Of a stretch of DNA of 33,980 nt, positions 18,683 to 27,133 are shown in pieces. A program made the position numbers and the translations under genes. Under the pieces are notes generated by a model. The model did not search any database. It was given only the letters and a program-made list of their open reading frames with translations, and was not told the origin of the DNA. The stretch lies in assembly GCA_913062925.1 (NCBI GenBank), contig CAJXWJ010000038.1, forward strand, positions 1-33,980, written 5' to 3'. Position 1 is the stretch's first letter. Each line of letters begins with the position of its first letter. The stretch comes from an uncultured Pseudorhodobacter sp. (GTDB lineage Bacteria; Pseudomonadota; Alphaproteobacteria; Rhodobacterales; Rhodobacteraceae).

Positions 18683-20488
18683 ATGTTTCAGACCTTTGAC
18701 GTTCAGGCAAATCCGGCAACGGGGGCGCAGCGTCTGGCTGATTTGCGCGCGCATCTGGCCCAGCAGGGGCTGGCGGGCTTTATCGTGCCGCGCGCCGATC
18801 TGCATCAGGGCGAATATGTCGCCGCACGCGACGAACGCTTGCAGTGGCTGACAGGCTTTACCGGCTCGGCTGGGTTTTGCGTGGTGCTGCCCGAGGCGGC
18901 CGGCGTGTTCATCGACGGGCGCTACCGCACGCAGGTCAAAGGTCAGGTCGATCTGGCGCAGTTCACCCCCGTGCCTTGGCCCGAAGTGATGCCCGGGCCT
19001 TGGATCCGCCAGCATCTTGGCGCGGGCGTGCTGGGCTTTGACCCTTGGCTGCACAGCGCCGAGGAAATCGCCAAGCTGCAAGAGGCGCTTGCGGGCAGCG
19101 AGATCAGCTTGCGCGCCTGCGCCAATGCCGTCGATGCGATCTGGCCCGACCAGCCCGCTGCCCCCTTGGGCCGTGCCTTCGCGCATCCCGATGCGCTGGC
19201 AGGCGCCAGCAGTGGCGAAAAACGCGCGCGTCTGGCCGCGGCTTTGCGCGCCTCAGGCCAGCGCGCCGCCGTGATCACCCTGCCCGACAGCCTGTGCTGG
19301 CTTTTGAACATCCGCGGCGCCGATGTGCCGCGCAATCCGGTGCTGCATGGCTTGGCGATTTTGCACGATGATGGAAGCTTGGCGCTGTTTGCCGATGCCG
19401 CCAAGTTTGACGAAAGCACGCTTGCGCATCTGGGGCCCGAGGTCGCGCTGCATCCGCTGCCCAGCTTCACCGCAGCCCTGCAAGCCTTGCAAGGCCCCGT
19501 GCGGGTCGATCGCGCCACAGCACCGCTTGCGGTCTCGACCCTGCTGGCCGAGGCGGGCCTCGCCGTGGCTTGGGGCGATGACCCCTGCCGCCTGCCCAAG
19601 GCCTGCAAGACCGAGGCCGAGGTGCAGGGCATGCGCGAGGCGCATCTGCGCGATGGCGCTGCCATGGTGGAATTTCTGTGCTGGCTGGATGCGCGCGCGC
19701 CGCAACCTGGCCTGACCGAGATCGAGGCCGTGCGCGCGCTGGAAGGCTACCGCCGCGCCACCAATGCGCTGCATGACATCAGTTTTGACACCATCTGCGG
19801 GGCGGGGCCGAACGGCGCGATCATGCATTACCGCGTCACCGAGCAAAGCAACCGCTTGGTCGGGCAAGACACCCTGCTGTTGGTGGACTCGGGCGCGCAA
19901 TATCTGGACGGCACCACCGATATCACCCGCACCATGGCGATTGGCGATCCGGGCGATTATGCGCGGGCCTGCTATACCCGCGTGCTGCAAGGCGTGATTG
20001 CGATCAGCCGCGCGCGCTGGCCCAAGGGCCTTGCAGGCCGCGATCTGGACCCGCTGGCACGCGCAGCGCTTTGGATGGCGGGGCAAGATTTCAACCACGG
20101 CACCGGCCACGGCGTAGGTGCCTTCCTGTCGGTGCATGAGGGGCCGCAGCGGCTAAGCCGGGTGTCCGATGTGCCGTTTGAAGTCGGCATGATCTTGTCG
20201 AATGAACCGGGCTATTACCGCGAGGGCGAATTTGGCATCCGGCTGGAAAACCTGATCGTGGTGCAACCTGCACCGCAGCTGCAAGGGGGCGACCCCGAGC
20301 GCACACAGTTGATGTTTGAAACCCTGACCTTCGCGCCCTTTGACCGCCGCTTGATCGTCACCGCGCTGTTGTCGCCTGCGGAAATCGGCTGGATCAACGC
20401 CTATCACGCCGAGGTTCTGGTCAAGCTTGAAGACCGTCTCTCGCCCACAGCCCGCGCTTGGTGCAAGGCCGCCTGCGCGCCGCTTTAG
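18683..20488 (+). CDS. Aminopeptidase P family protein (M24B)
   Basis: Metallopeptidase of 601 residues that would release an N-terminal residue preceding proline. It has two creatinase-N-like domains followed by a pita-bread M24 catalytic domain. This is the long three-domain layout of eukaryotic cytosolic aminopeptidase P, not the 440-residue E. coli PepP. The five dimetal ligands are all present: Asp402 and Asp413 (LVDSGAQYLDGTTDITRT), His476 (GTGHGVG), Glu508 (NEPGYY) and Glu522 (RLENL). A C-terminal extension after FAPFDRRLI is typical of the long form. No signal peptide, so cytoplasmic. It lies 24 bp after cobT; any link to B12 synthesis is only positional. The stop overlaps the sufE stop by 4 bases. 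Confidence 0.93.
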   Translation: MFQTFDVQANPATGAQRLADLRAHLAQQGLAGFIVPRADLHQGEYVAARDERLQWLTGFTGSAGFCVVLPEAAGVFIDGRYRTQVKGQVDLAQFTPVPWPEVMPGPWIRQHLGAGVLGFDPWLHSAEEIAKLQEALAGSEISLRACANAVDAIWPDQPAAPLGRAFAHPDALAGASSGEKRARLAAALRASGQRAAVITLPDSLCWLLNIRGADVPRNPVLHGLAILHDDGSLALFADAAKFDESTLAHLGPEVALHPLPSFTAALQALQGPVRVDRATAPLAVSTLLAEAGLAVAWGDDPCRLPKACKTEAEVQGMREAHLRDGAAMVEFLCWLDARAPQPGLTEIEAVRALEGYRRATNALHDISFDTICGAGPNGAIMHYRVTEQSNRLVGQDTLLLVDSGAQYLDGTTDITRTMAIGDPGDYARACYTRVLQGVIAISRARWPKGLAGRDLDPLARAALWMAGQDFNHGTGHGVGAFLSVHEGPQRLSRVSDVPFEVGMILSNEPGYYREGEFGIRLENLIVVQPAPQLQGGDPERTQLMFETLTFAPFDRRLIVTALLSPAEIGWINAYHAEVLVKLEDRLSPTARAWCKAACAPL

Positions 20489-20892
20489 CCTTGGGCTGCG
20501 ACCTTGCGGATCCGCTCGACCATCGCGCGCACGCCGTTCGAGCGTTGTGCGGACAAGTGGTCGTTCAAACCCAGCCGGCCCAATTCGGCATGGGCGTCAA
20601 TCGCGCCCACCTGCGCCATCGGCACACCGGCATAAAGCGCATGCAGCACCGCAATCAGGCCGCGCACGATCATCGCATCGGAATCGCCCTGAAACTGAAA
20701 CAGCCCCGCCTCTGGCACCGGACGCAGCCAAACTTGGCTGGCACAGCCCTCGACCTTCAGCGCGGGCACCTTAAAGCTTGGCTCTAATTCCGGCATCGCA
20801 CGGCCCAGATCAATGACATGGCGATAGCGGTCTTCCCAATCGTCAAGAAATTCAAAGGTCTCGGCAATCTCTTCAAAGGCAGGCGTGGCCAT
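20485..20892 (-). CDS. sufE: SufE family sulfur-acceptor protein
   Basis: Protein of 135 residues. SufE accepts the persulfide from a SufS-type cysteine desulfurase and passes it on for Fe-S cluster assembly. The active Cys50 lies in KVEGCASQVWL, and FQGDSDAMIVRGLIAVLHAL is the second conserved block. Two starts are possible: ATG 20892 (MATPAFEEIAETF, GGAG 6 nt upstream) and ATG 20904, which adds METK and also has a GAGG site; the shorter form is preferred by resemblance to known SufE N-termini. No other suf or isc gene is visible nearby. It is divergent from the lipoprotein gene across 120 bp. Confidence 0.92.
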   Translation of the reverse strand: MATPAFEEIAETFEFLDDWEDRYRHVIDLGRAMPELEPSFKVPALKVEGCASQVWLRPVPEAGLFQFQGDSDAMIVRGLIAVLHALYAGVPMAQVGAIDAHAELGRLGLNDHLSAQRSNGVRAMVERIRKVAAQG

Positions 20893-21012
20893 TTTGGTCT
20901 CCATCTCTGCCCTCTTAGCTAGTGCGGCACTGGCCAAAGGTCCAGCCCATCCGACCTTTTCAAAACCCGCGCAATCGGCTACCCAAGGAACAGCCAGCAA
21001 GGGGATTAACCG

Positions 21013-21468
21013 ATGCGCCTGTTCCGTTCCGCCGTTCTTGTCAGTCTGATCACGCTGACCGCTTGTGCAAGCGTGGGGAAATCCAAGCTCAATCCCTTCA
21101 ATTGGTTTGGCGGCTCGAAAGAGGTGATGGCGATCCCGCTTGCAGCCACGGACCCCGATGATCGGCTGTTGATCGAGACTGTGCTGGATCTGAAGATCGA
21201 CAAATTCCCCGGCGGGGCAATTGTGCGCGCCACCGGCCTGCCGCCAACCCAAGGCTATTGGGACGCGGAATTGGTCGCACAGCCTGTTGATGACAAAGGC
21301 CGCTTGGTGCTGGATTTCCGCATTTTTCCGCCGATCAGCGCCGCAGGCGTGGTCAACCAGCAATCGCGCGAAGTGCTGGTCGGTCTGCGCCTAAGCAATA
21401 TCAAGCTGCAAGACGTGCGCCAGATCATCGTCCAAGGTGCCAAAAACGCCCGCAGCAGCAGCCGCTAG
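21013..21468 (+). CDS. Small predicted lipoprotein of unknown function
   Basis: Protein of 151 residues. The N-terminus MRLFRSAVLVSLITLTAC is a lipoprotein signal peptide with a lipobox ending at Cys18, so the mature protein should be acylated and anchored in the periplasm. The first residues after the Cys include KLNPFNWFGGSKEV. The rest is predicted beta-rich (DRLLIETVLDLKIDKFPGG, YWDAELVAQPVD, LVLDFRIFPP). Of the usual membrane-sorting signals nothing decisive is seen (Ala-Ser after Cys). I do not recognise the family. AAGGGG lies about 8 nt before the ATG. It converges on rnd with a gap of 9 bp. Confidence 0.82.
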   Translation: MRLFRSAVLVSLITLTACASVGKSKLNPFNWFGGSKEVMAIPLAATDPDDRLLIETVLDLKIDKFPGGAIVRATGLPPTQGYWDAELVAQPVDDKGRLVLDFRIFPPISAAGVVNQQSREVLVGLRLSNIKLQDVRQIIVQGAKNARSSSR

Positions 21469-21477
21469 GGCGTTTGG

Positions 21478-22635
21478 TTACAGCTTAACCACCACCACGG
21501 CGTTGCCCTTGGCCGAAAGCGCGATCTCGCCCCGGCAAAGCCGCAGCGCGTCGTCGCCAAAGGCCTCTGCGCGCCATCCGGCCAGCGCCTCCAGATTGCG
21601 CTCGCCCGCCGCAATCATATCCAGATCCGAGGCCGAAGCGATCAGCCGCGGCGCCACGCCCAGACTTTCCGACTTGGCCTTTAGCAGCACCCGCAGCAGA
21701 TCGGCCAGCGCAGGGTTGACCTGCAACTGATCCTTGCTCAGATCGGGTTTCGGCAGATCTTCCTGCCGCATCTCCATGCCTGCCTTGACCGCCGCCAGAA
21801 TGCCCTCGGCAATCTCGGGCTTGCGCCCCTCGCGCATCAACAGCCGTGAGCGGCCCAGCTCTTCCACCGTCACCGGCCGGGTCGAGGCCAGCTCCAGCAG
21901 CGCGTCATCCTTCATCACCCGGCTGCGCGGCACATTGTTGCCCTGCGCATATTCTTCGCGAAACTTCGCCAAAGTCTTGACCAGCCCCAAGAACCGCCCC
22001 GAGGTGGTGCGCGTCTTGACCCGCAGCCAAGCCTCGTCTGGCCGCGTGGTATAGGTCTCGGGATCGGTCAGCACCGCAAGCTCTTCTTCCACCCAAGCCT
22101 GACGGCCATTCTTGGCCAGTTGAGCTGCCAGAAATTCATAAATCCCGCGCAGATGGGTGACATCGGCCAAGGCATAGGCGCTTTGCGCAGGCGTCAAAGG
22201 CCGGCGCGACCAATCGGTAAAGCGCGAGGTCTTGTCCAAATCGGCCTTGACGATGCGCTTGACCAAAGTCTCATAGCCGACCTGCTCGCCAAAGCCGCAA
22301 ACCATTGCCGCGACTTGGGTGTCGAACAGGGGCACCGGAAAGCAATTGCCCTCGACAAAGAAAATCTCCAGATCTTGGCGGGCGGCGTGAAACACCTTCA
22401 CCGTCGCCTCATGGCGAAACAGATCATACAAAGGCTCAAGGCTCATCGCCGCACCTTCGATCGGGTCCACCAGCACCGCATCGCCGGTCTTGCCGGGCAG
22501 CGCCATCTGGATCAGGCACAGCTTTGACCAATAGGTCCGCTCGCGCAGAAACTCGGTGTCGATGGTGACATAGGGCTCTTTTTTGGCAGCTTCACAAAAG
22601 GCGGCAAGGTCTTGGGTGGTGGTGATGGTCCGCAT
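21478..22635 (-). CDS. rnd: Ribonuclease D
   Basis: 3'-to-5' exoribonuclease of the DEDD family that trims tRNA and other small RNA 3' ends. Protein of 385 residues (E. coli 375). The exonuclease motifs are VTIDTEFLRE (Exo I, Asp and Glu), VFHAARQDLEIF (Exo II, Asp) and a third block with YALADVTHLRGIY (Exo III, Asp with Tyr upstream). One HRDC domain follows, marked by REEYAQGNNVPRSRVMKDDAL. The frame is open ten codons upstream, but MRTITTTQDLAAFCEAA at ATG 22635 is the usual beginning and AAAGG stands about 8 nt before it. It is separated from purN by 215 bp. Confidence 0.94.
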   Translation of the reverse strand: MRTITTTQDLAAFCEAAKKEPYVTIDTEFLRERTYWSKLCLIQMALPGKTGDAVLVDPIEGAAMSLEPLYDLFRHEATVKVFHAARQDLEIFFVEGNCFPVPLFDTQVAAMVCGFGEQVGYETLVKRIVKADLDKTSRFTDWSRRPLTPAQSAYALADVTHLRGIYEFLAAQLAKNGRQAWVEEELAVLTDPETYTTRPDEAWLRVKTRTTSGRFLGLVKTLAKFREEYAQGNNVPRSRVMKDDALLELASTRPVTVEELGRSRLLMREGRKPEIAEGILAAVKAGMEMRQEDLPKPDLSKDQLQVNPALADLLRVLLKAKSESLGVAPRLIASASDLDMIAAGERNLEALAGWRAEAFGDDALRLCRGEIALSAKGNAVVVVKL

Positions 22636-22802
22636 GTCTCGCCTTTCAAAAGCGCAGGGGGGCATCCCCTTTGCTCTGCTATAGGCAGCATTTCAGGCCA
22701 AGAAAACCCCTGCTACGCTTTCAGACCCGCCAAAGCTTGGGGAAAAGCCCTCCAAGGGGCCAAGGCCAAGACCGCCGCGGCAATCCTCGGCGCGCGGCAG
22801 CA

Positions 22803-22837
22803 GCTTTTGTGGCGGGGTCGATCCCCGCTGCAAAAGC
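22803..22837. repeat. Large imperfect stem-loop downstream of purN
   Basis: GCTTTTG (22803-22809) pairs with CAAAAGC (22831-22837), and inside, after a TG/TG mismatch, GCGGGG (22812-22817) pairs with CCCCGC (22823-22828) around TCGAT. It lies 14 bp after the purN stop in the direction of transcription. It could end or stabilise the purMN message, but no T tract follows on the minus strand, so it is not called an intrinsic terminator. Confidence 0.6.
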
Positions 22838-22850
22838 CCCCGCGTGGCGG

Positions 22851-23441
22851 TTACGTCAGATCAATCCGGCCACGCTCGCCCGCCGCAAAGCGGCGCAGCA
22901 CCGCCGGATAAAGCCTGTGCTCTTGGATCAGCACCCTTGCGGCAAGGCTGGCCTCGTCATCTGCCGCCAAAACCGGCACGCGGGCTTGGCCCAAAATTGG
23001 GCCGTCATCGAGCACCGCCGTGACCTCATGCACCGTGCAGCCGGCCTCTGTATCGCCCGCCGCAAGCGCGCGGGCATGGGTGTGCAGGCCGGGATATTTC
23101 GGCAAAAGCGAGGGGTGAATGTTCAGCATCCGCCCTTCAAACTGCGCCACAAAAGCCGGCGTCAGCACCCGCATAAACCCCGCAAGGCATAAGATATCGG
23201 GCTTTGCCGCCAAAATCGGCGCCAGCAAGGCCGCCTCAAAGCCGGCGCGGTCGCGGCCAAAGCGGCGGTGATCCACCGCCGCCGTCGCAATCCCCAAAGC
23301 CGCCGCACGCGCCAATCCCGCAGCCTCTGGGTCGTTCGAGGCCACCAGCACCGCGCGCGCCGGATGATCGCCCGCCATATCCTCGACCAGCCGCAGCATG
23401 TTCGAGCCGCCCCCCGAAATCAGGAGGACAACCCGCTTCAC
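22851..23441 (-). CDS. purN: Phosphoribosylglycinamide formyltransferase
   Basis: Transfers a formyl group from 10-formyl-tetrahydrofolate to GAR, the third step of purine synthesis. Protein of 196 residues. LISGGGSNM binds the phosphate of GAR, and the catalytic triad segment reads [21 protein letters not shown] (Asn and His) with the Asp in [11 protein letters not shown]. The start is a GTG at 23441 that overlaps the purM TGA as GTGA, a 4-base overlap that implies translational coupling; AAGGG sits 9 nt upstream. Pairing with purM as an operon is common in proteobacteria. Confidence 0.95.
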   Translation of the reverse strand: MKRVVLLISGGGSNMLRLVEDMAGDHPARAVLVASNDPEAAGLARAAALGIATAAVDHRRFGRDRAGFEAALLAPILAAKPDILCLAGFMRVLTPAFVAQFEGRMLNIHPSLLPKYPGLHTHARALAAGDTEAGCTVHEVTAVLDDGPILGQARVPVLAADDEASLAARVLIQEHRLYPAVLRRFAAGERGRIDLT

Positions 23442-24484
23442 AGCAGCTGACCCTTATAGATAACCCCCTCGCCCGCCACAACGCGGCCCATCTGCACCAC
23501 GGTCTCGCCCTCGGCGCGCAGCAGCGCCGTCAGCGCCTCGGCCTGATCGGCTGCGACCACCAGCATCATGCCAATGCCGCAGTTAAAGGTTTTCAACAGT
23601 TCCGGCTGGCTCATCTGCGCGGTCGCAGCCAACCAGCGAAACACCGGCGGCAACTGCCAGCTTGACAGATCAATCTCGCAAGCCAGCCCCTCGGGGATCA
23701 CCCGTGGCGGGTTTTCGGTCAGACCGCCGCCAGTGATATGGGCCAGCGCATGCACGCCGCCCGCCCGCACCGCAGCAAGCGCTTGTTTGACGTAAAGCCG
23801 TGTCGGCGCCAACAATGCCTCGCCCAGAGTGCCGTCGGAAAACGGCGAGGCCGCCTCCCAGCCCAGACCCGAGATCTCGACCACTTTGCGCACGAAAGAA
23901 TAGCCGTTCGAATGCACCCCGTTCGAGCCAAGACCCAACAGCACATCGCCCGCAGCCACGCCCGCAGGCAGATCAGAGCCGCGCTCCATCGCGCCCACCG
24001 CAAAGCCTGCCAGATCGAAATCACCCTTGTGATACATCCCCGGCATCTCGGCGGTCTCGCCGCCGATCAGCGCGCAGCCCGAAGCTTCGCAGCCCGCCGC
24101 AATGCCGTTGATGATGCGGGTTGCCTCATCGACATTCAGCTTGCCCGTCGCAAAGTAATCCAGGAAAAACAACGGCTCTGCGCCTTGGCAGACCAGATCA
24201 TTGACGCACATCGCCACCAGATCAATGCCGATGGTGTCCACATTGCCGGTATCAATCGCGATGCGCAGCTTGGTGCCAACCCCGTCGGTGGCCGCGACCA
24301 AAATCGGGTCGTTATAGCCAGCCCCCTTCAGATCAAACAAAGCGCCAAAGCCGCCCAAGCCCGACATTGTGCCCGAACGCTGCGTGCGTTTGGCCGCCGG
24401 CTTGATCCGCTCGACAAGCGCGTTGCCTGCATCAATATCGACGCCGGCATCGGCATAGGTCAGGCCATTTTTTCCCGTGGTCAT
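23438..24484 (-). CDS. purM: Phosphoribosylformylglycinamidine cyclo-ligase (AIR synthetase)
   Basis: ATP-dependent ring closure of FGAM to aminoimidazole ribonucleotide, the fifth step of purine synthesis. Protein of 348 residues from the chosen start (E. coli 345). Typical segments are [70 protein letters not shown], and the late [12 protein letters not shown]. Three in-frame ATGs lie at 24511, 24490 and 24484. The last gives [14 protein letters not shown], the usual N-terminus, and has GGGGA 8 nt upstream. The first has a stronger AAGGGGG site with 5-nt spacing and would add nine residues, so the start is not settled. First gene of the purMN operon, divergent from the tRNA gene. Confidence 0.95.
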   Translation of the reverse strand: MTTGKNGLTYADAGVDIDAGNALVERIKPAAKRTQRSGTMSGLGGFGALFDLKGAGYNDPILVAATDGVGTKLRIAIDTGNVDTIGIDLVAMCVNDLVCQGAEPLFFLDYFATGKLNVDEATRIINGIAAGCEASGCALIGGETAEMPGMYHKGDFDLAGFAVGAMERGSDLPAGVAAGDVLLGLGSNGVHSNGYSFVRKVVEISGLGWEAASPFSDGTLGEALLAPTRLYVKQALAAVRAGGVHALAHITGGGLTENPPRVIPEGLACEIDLSSWQLPPVFRWLAATAQMSQPELLKTFNCGIGMMLVVAADQAEALTALLRAEGETVVQMGRVVAGEGVIYKGQLL

Positions 24485-24572
24485 CTGCATCGTCCCCAAG
24501 CTGAAAGGCATTTGCGCCCCCTTAATCCATCCAAGCCCCGCGCGCAACGCAAGCCTTACAATAACAGCCATC

Positions 24573-24600
24573 TTGACCCGCGCGCCTGATCTGTTAGGCA
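24573..24600 (+). promoter_or_regulatory. Candidate promoter of the tRNA gene
   Basis: TTGACC (24573-24578) is followed after 16 bp by TAGGCA (24595-24600). Transcription would begin about 5 bp before the mature tRNA, as is usual for single tRNA genes. The -35 is good and the -10 is weak. It overlaps the upstream region of the divergent purM. Confidence 0.5.
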
Positions 24601-24611
24601 CAACACCGCGT

Positions 24612-24687
24612 GGGCCTGTAGCTCAATGGTTAGAGCAGGGCGCTCATAACGCCTTGGCTGGGGGTTCGAGTCCCTCCGGGCCTACCA
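24612..24687 (+). tRNA. tRNA with CAU anticodon, probably tRNA-Ile2 (AUA-reading)
   Basis: A 76-nt cloverleaf with CCA encoded. The acceptor stem pairs 24612-24618 with 24677-24683 (first pair G-U), the D arm is GCTC...GAGC, and the anticodon stem GGGCG/CGCCT carries the loop CTCATAA with anticodon CAT at 24645-24647. The T arm contains TTCGAGT, and the discriminator base is A. CAT can belong to initiator Met, elongator Met or tRNA-Ile2, whose C34 becomes lysidine. The initiator is excluded because it lacks three G-C pairs next to the loop and has no C1-A72 mismatch. Resemblance of the stem and TTGG variable region to E. coli ileX favours Ile2, but elongator Met is not ruled out. Confidence 0.9.
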
Positions 24688-25066
24688 CTTCGATTTGTAA
24701 GATGTTAAGATTAAAAATGATTTTCGAAACTTTGAATTCCCCCCGCGCTTGATGTTTCCCATAAATGCTTGGAACGGCGCGGAGACTTGGTTGGTGCTGT
24801 CACGCATCTGTGCTGCGCAAATGGCTTGCTTAGGCCAATTGGCCTTTGAAGGTCACGCGGCTTTTGCTTGCAAATACTGACTGTCAAAGGCGCGGGCTTT
24901 AGAATGCACTGCGGTCTTTGGTGACGGCAGCATTGCCCATTCTATCGGTTGTTTGGCATATGGGTCGAGCTTGGGAAAGCCCACCCCATCAACAGGATCG
25001 GGCGCAAGTCAAACCCACTGGCCAGCCAATTCGGCCAGATCACCGACAGCATTCGTCAGGCCAGCG
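24688..25066. other. 379-bp region after the tRNA without a recognised gene
   Basis: This region is more AT-rich just after the tRNA than its surroundings. It holds a 14-bp perfect palindrome AGGCCAATTGGCCT at 24832-24845. Short open stretches exist in several frames but none resembles a family I know. No copy of the tRNA 3' end was found, so there is no sign of an integrated island. No clear T-tract terminator for the tRNA, or for the ATPase gene arriving from the other side, is visible. Confidence 0.5.
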
Positions 25067-26128
25067 TCATTCGCTGAACAGATGCGCCTCGCAGGCTTCG
25101 AAGGTCAGGCCAATTTCCGTGCCCAAGGCAAAGACCGCATCGCGCGCCATGGCGGCGATCAGCGGGCTGCCGTCTGACAAGGTCACCTCGATCACCGTTT
25201 CCGCACCCAGCCTTTCGGTCAGCGCCACCTTACCCTGCAACTGGCCGGCACCTTCGGCGGGGGTCAGATATTGCGGCCGAATGCCAAGCCGCGCCTTGCC
25301 GCCAATCTGATAGCTGCCGGTCTGCGCCGTGATCGTCACGGGGCTCAGGGCTGCATTGGCGACAGTGATCTGATTGCCGTCAATCGCCTGCACCTCGACA
25401 TCCAGAAAATTCATCGAAGGCGAGCCAAGAAAGCCCGCAACAAAGGCATTTGCGGGGTGATGATAAAGCTCCATCGGGCTGCCGATCTGCTGCACCAGAC
25501 CGTCTTTCAGCACCACGATCTTATCGGCCAGCGTCATCGCTTCAACCTGATCATGGGTGACATAGATCATCGTGGCGCCCAAGGCCTTGTGCAGCTTGCC
25601 GATTTCCATCCGCATATCCATGCGCAGGGCGGCATCAAGGTTGGAAAGCGGCTCGTCGAACAAAAACACCTCGGGTTTGCGGACAATCGCGCGGCCAATC
25701 GCAACGCGTTGGCGCTGCCCGCCCGAAAGCTGGCTGGGGCGGCGGTCCAGCAGATGTTCCATCTGCAAAATCCGCGCGGCTTCGGCAACCTTGGCGGCCT
25801 TGACCTCTTTGCTATCGCCCGCAATCGTCAGGCCAAAGGCAACGTTTTCGCGCACGGTCATATGCGGAAAGATCGCATAGGATTGAAACACCATCGCCAC
25901 GCCGCGCTCTTTGGGGGGCAGATCGTTCACCACCCGCCCGCCGACCGTCAAGGTGCCTGCCGTGATATCCTCTAGCCCTGCGATCATCCGCAGCAGCGTC
26001 GATTTTCCGCAGCCCGAGGGGCCGACAAAGACCACGAACTCACCGTCTTCGATGGTGATGTCGACGCCCTTGATCACCTGCGCGGTGCCGTAGCTTTTCT
26101 TCAGACCGGAAAGGGTGATGCTTGCCAT
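25067..26128 (-). CDS. Sugar ABC transporter ATPase (UgpC/MsiK type)
   Basis: ATP-hydrolysing subunit of a CUT1-type sugar importer, on the inner face of the membrane. Protein of 353 residues. Walker A is GPSGCGKST, the Q-loop lies in VFQSYAIFPHMTV, the signature is LSGGQRQRVAIGRA, Walker B is EVFLFDEPLSNLDA, and the switch His is in YVTHDQVEAMTLAD. The C-terminal 120 residues form the OB-fold regulatory domain (MOI/TOBE), with FLGSPSMNFL and LGIRPQYL typical of the MalK-UgpC-MsiK group. It is the last gene of the operon: only 2 bp separate it from the glycosidase gene and its ribosome site lies inside that gene. ATPases of this type can serve more than one transporter. Confidence 0.95.
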   Translation of the reverse strand: MASITLSGLKKSYGTAQVIKGVDITIEDGEFVVFVGPSGCGKSTLLRMIAGLEDITAGTLTVGGRVVNDLPPKERGVAMVFQSYAIFPHMTVRENVAFGLTIAGDSKEVKAAKVAEAARILQMEHLLDRRPSQLSGGQRQRVAIGRAIVRKPEVFLFDEPLSNLDAALRMDMRMEIGKLHKALGATMIYVTHDQVEAMTLADKIVVLKDGLVQQIGSPMELYHHPANAFVAGFLGSPSMNFLDVEVQAIDGNQITVANAALSPVTITAQTGSYQIGGKARLGIRPQYLTPAEGAGQLQGKVALTERLGAETVIEVTLSDGSPLIAAMARDAVFALGTEIGLTFEACEAHLFSE

Positions 26129-26130
26129 GA

Positions 26131-27123
26131 CTACTCTGCCGCCAAAGCCGAGCGCTTCACCTGCAACAGCCCGCCTTCGCCCACAACCACGGGTTCTGGG
26201 TCCATCACATAGCCGCCGAACTGATCTTTGCCGCCATCGGCAAAGCCCAAAATCACCAAGCCATGCGGCCCATCAACAATGCGCGCGGCATAGCGCCGGC
26301 AAGGCTCGTCGCCGTCCAGAAACGGGCCTGCTGGCACGCGCCAAGGCCCGCGCGGATGATCGGCCATCAGATAGTGGTTGCCGGTCAGCGGCTTTTGCGG
26401 ATTGGTGCGGCGGGTTTGTTCGGACCATTGGTTGGCGGCGGTGCAGAACAGGCAATACCAGGTGCCATTGACCTCGAACACCTGCGGCACCTCCAGCTGG
26501 CCATAGCCGCCGGTGAACACTGGCGGGCGCAGCGTCCAGGTCATCAGATCGGGCGAGGTGGCAAAGCCAATCGCGCCGCCTGCATTGGCCTCGGGGATGC
26601 CGGGCGCGCGGGCGGTGAAATACATCAGCCAACCATCGCTGTCAGGATCGCGCATCACCCAAGGGTCGCGCATGGCGCGGTCGTGCCAATGGCCAACCAT
26701 ATGCTCGGCCTCGTAGCAATCCGCAGTCGGGCCGATCAGATCAAGACACAGCCCATCGCCCACCCGCACCCAAGAGTGCAAATCGCGCGAGGTCGCATGG
26801 CCAATGCGCTGATACATCGAGGCCTCGGCCTTCGAGGTGCCGGTATAGAACAAATGCCAAAGACCTTCACCGTCTTGGATCACCGATCCGGTCCAGGTTG
26901 TGCTGTCATCCCAAGCAGGCCCAACGGCGGGCGCAAACATCGTGCCCAAATGCGTCCAATTTACCAGATCGGTCGAAGTGGCATGGCCTTGGCTGACATT
27001 GAAATGCCGCAGATCAGGGTCGCCCAGTGCCTTATCGGCCTGTAGGAAAAACCCGTGATAGGTCTCGCCATCCTTGGCATACCAGCTGTCCCAGATCCAT
27101 TTGTCCTTGATCGAAAGTGTCAT
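26131..27123 (-). CDS. Cytoplasmic glycosidase, GH32/43/68-type beta-propeller
   Basis: Protein of 330 residues with the five-bladed propeller of the GH32/GH68 (clan J) and GH43 enzymes. The three catalytic acids expected are seen: Asp12 in WIWDSW (nucleophile; GH68-like WDSW), Asp153 in AMRDPWVM (RDP transition-state stabiliser) and Glu211 in LEVPQVFEV (acid/base, like the EC motif of GH32). There is no signal peptide and no C-terminal beta-sandwich, so it is a compact intracellular enzyme, probably hydrolysing the sugar brought in by the adjoining transporter. Sucrose or another fructoside fits the family, but GH43-type substrates (arabinosides, xylosides) are possible. A strong GAGGAG site lies 6 nt before ATG 27123. 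It sits between the permease (10 bp) and ATPase (2 bp) genes. Confidence 0.85.
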   Translation of the reverse strand: MTLSIKDKWIWDSWYAKDGETYHGFFLQADKALGDPDLRHFNVSQGHATSTDLVNWTHLGTMFAPAVGPAWDDSTTWTGSVIQDGEGLWHLFYTGTSKAEASMYQRIGHATSRDLHSWVRVGDGLCLDLIGPTADCYEAEHMVGHWHDRAMRDPWVMRDPDSDGWLMYFTARAPGIPEANAGGAIGFATSPDLMTWTLRPPVFTGGYGQLEVPQVFEVNGTWYCLFCTAANQWSEQTRRTNPQKPLTGNHYLMADHPRGPWRVPAGPFLDGDEPCRRYAARIVDGPHGLVILGFADGGKDQFGGYVMDPEPVVVGEGGLLQVKRSALAAE

Positions 27124-27133
27124 ATCGGTCTCC

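Noticed and set aside
22803-22837. Intrinsic terminator of purMN
   Set aside because: The stem-loop is real, but on the minus strand it is not followed by a T tract, so only a repeat/hairpin is reported.
24612-25066. Genomic island inserted at the tRNA
   Set aside because: No repeat of the tRNA 3' end and no integrase gene are seen in the window.
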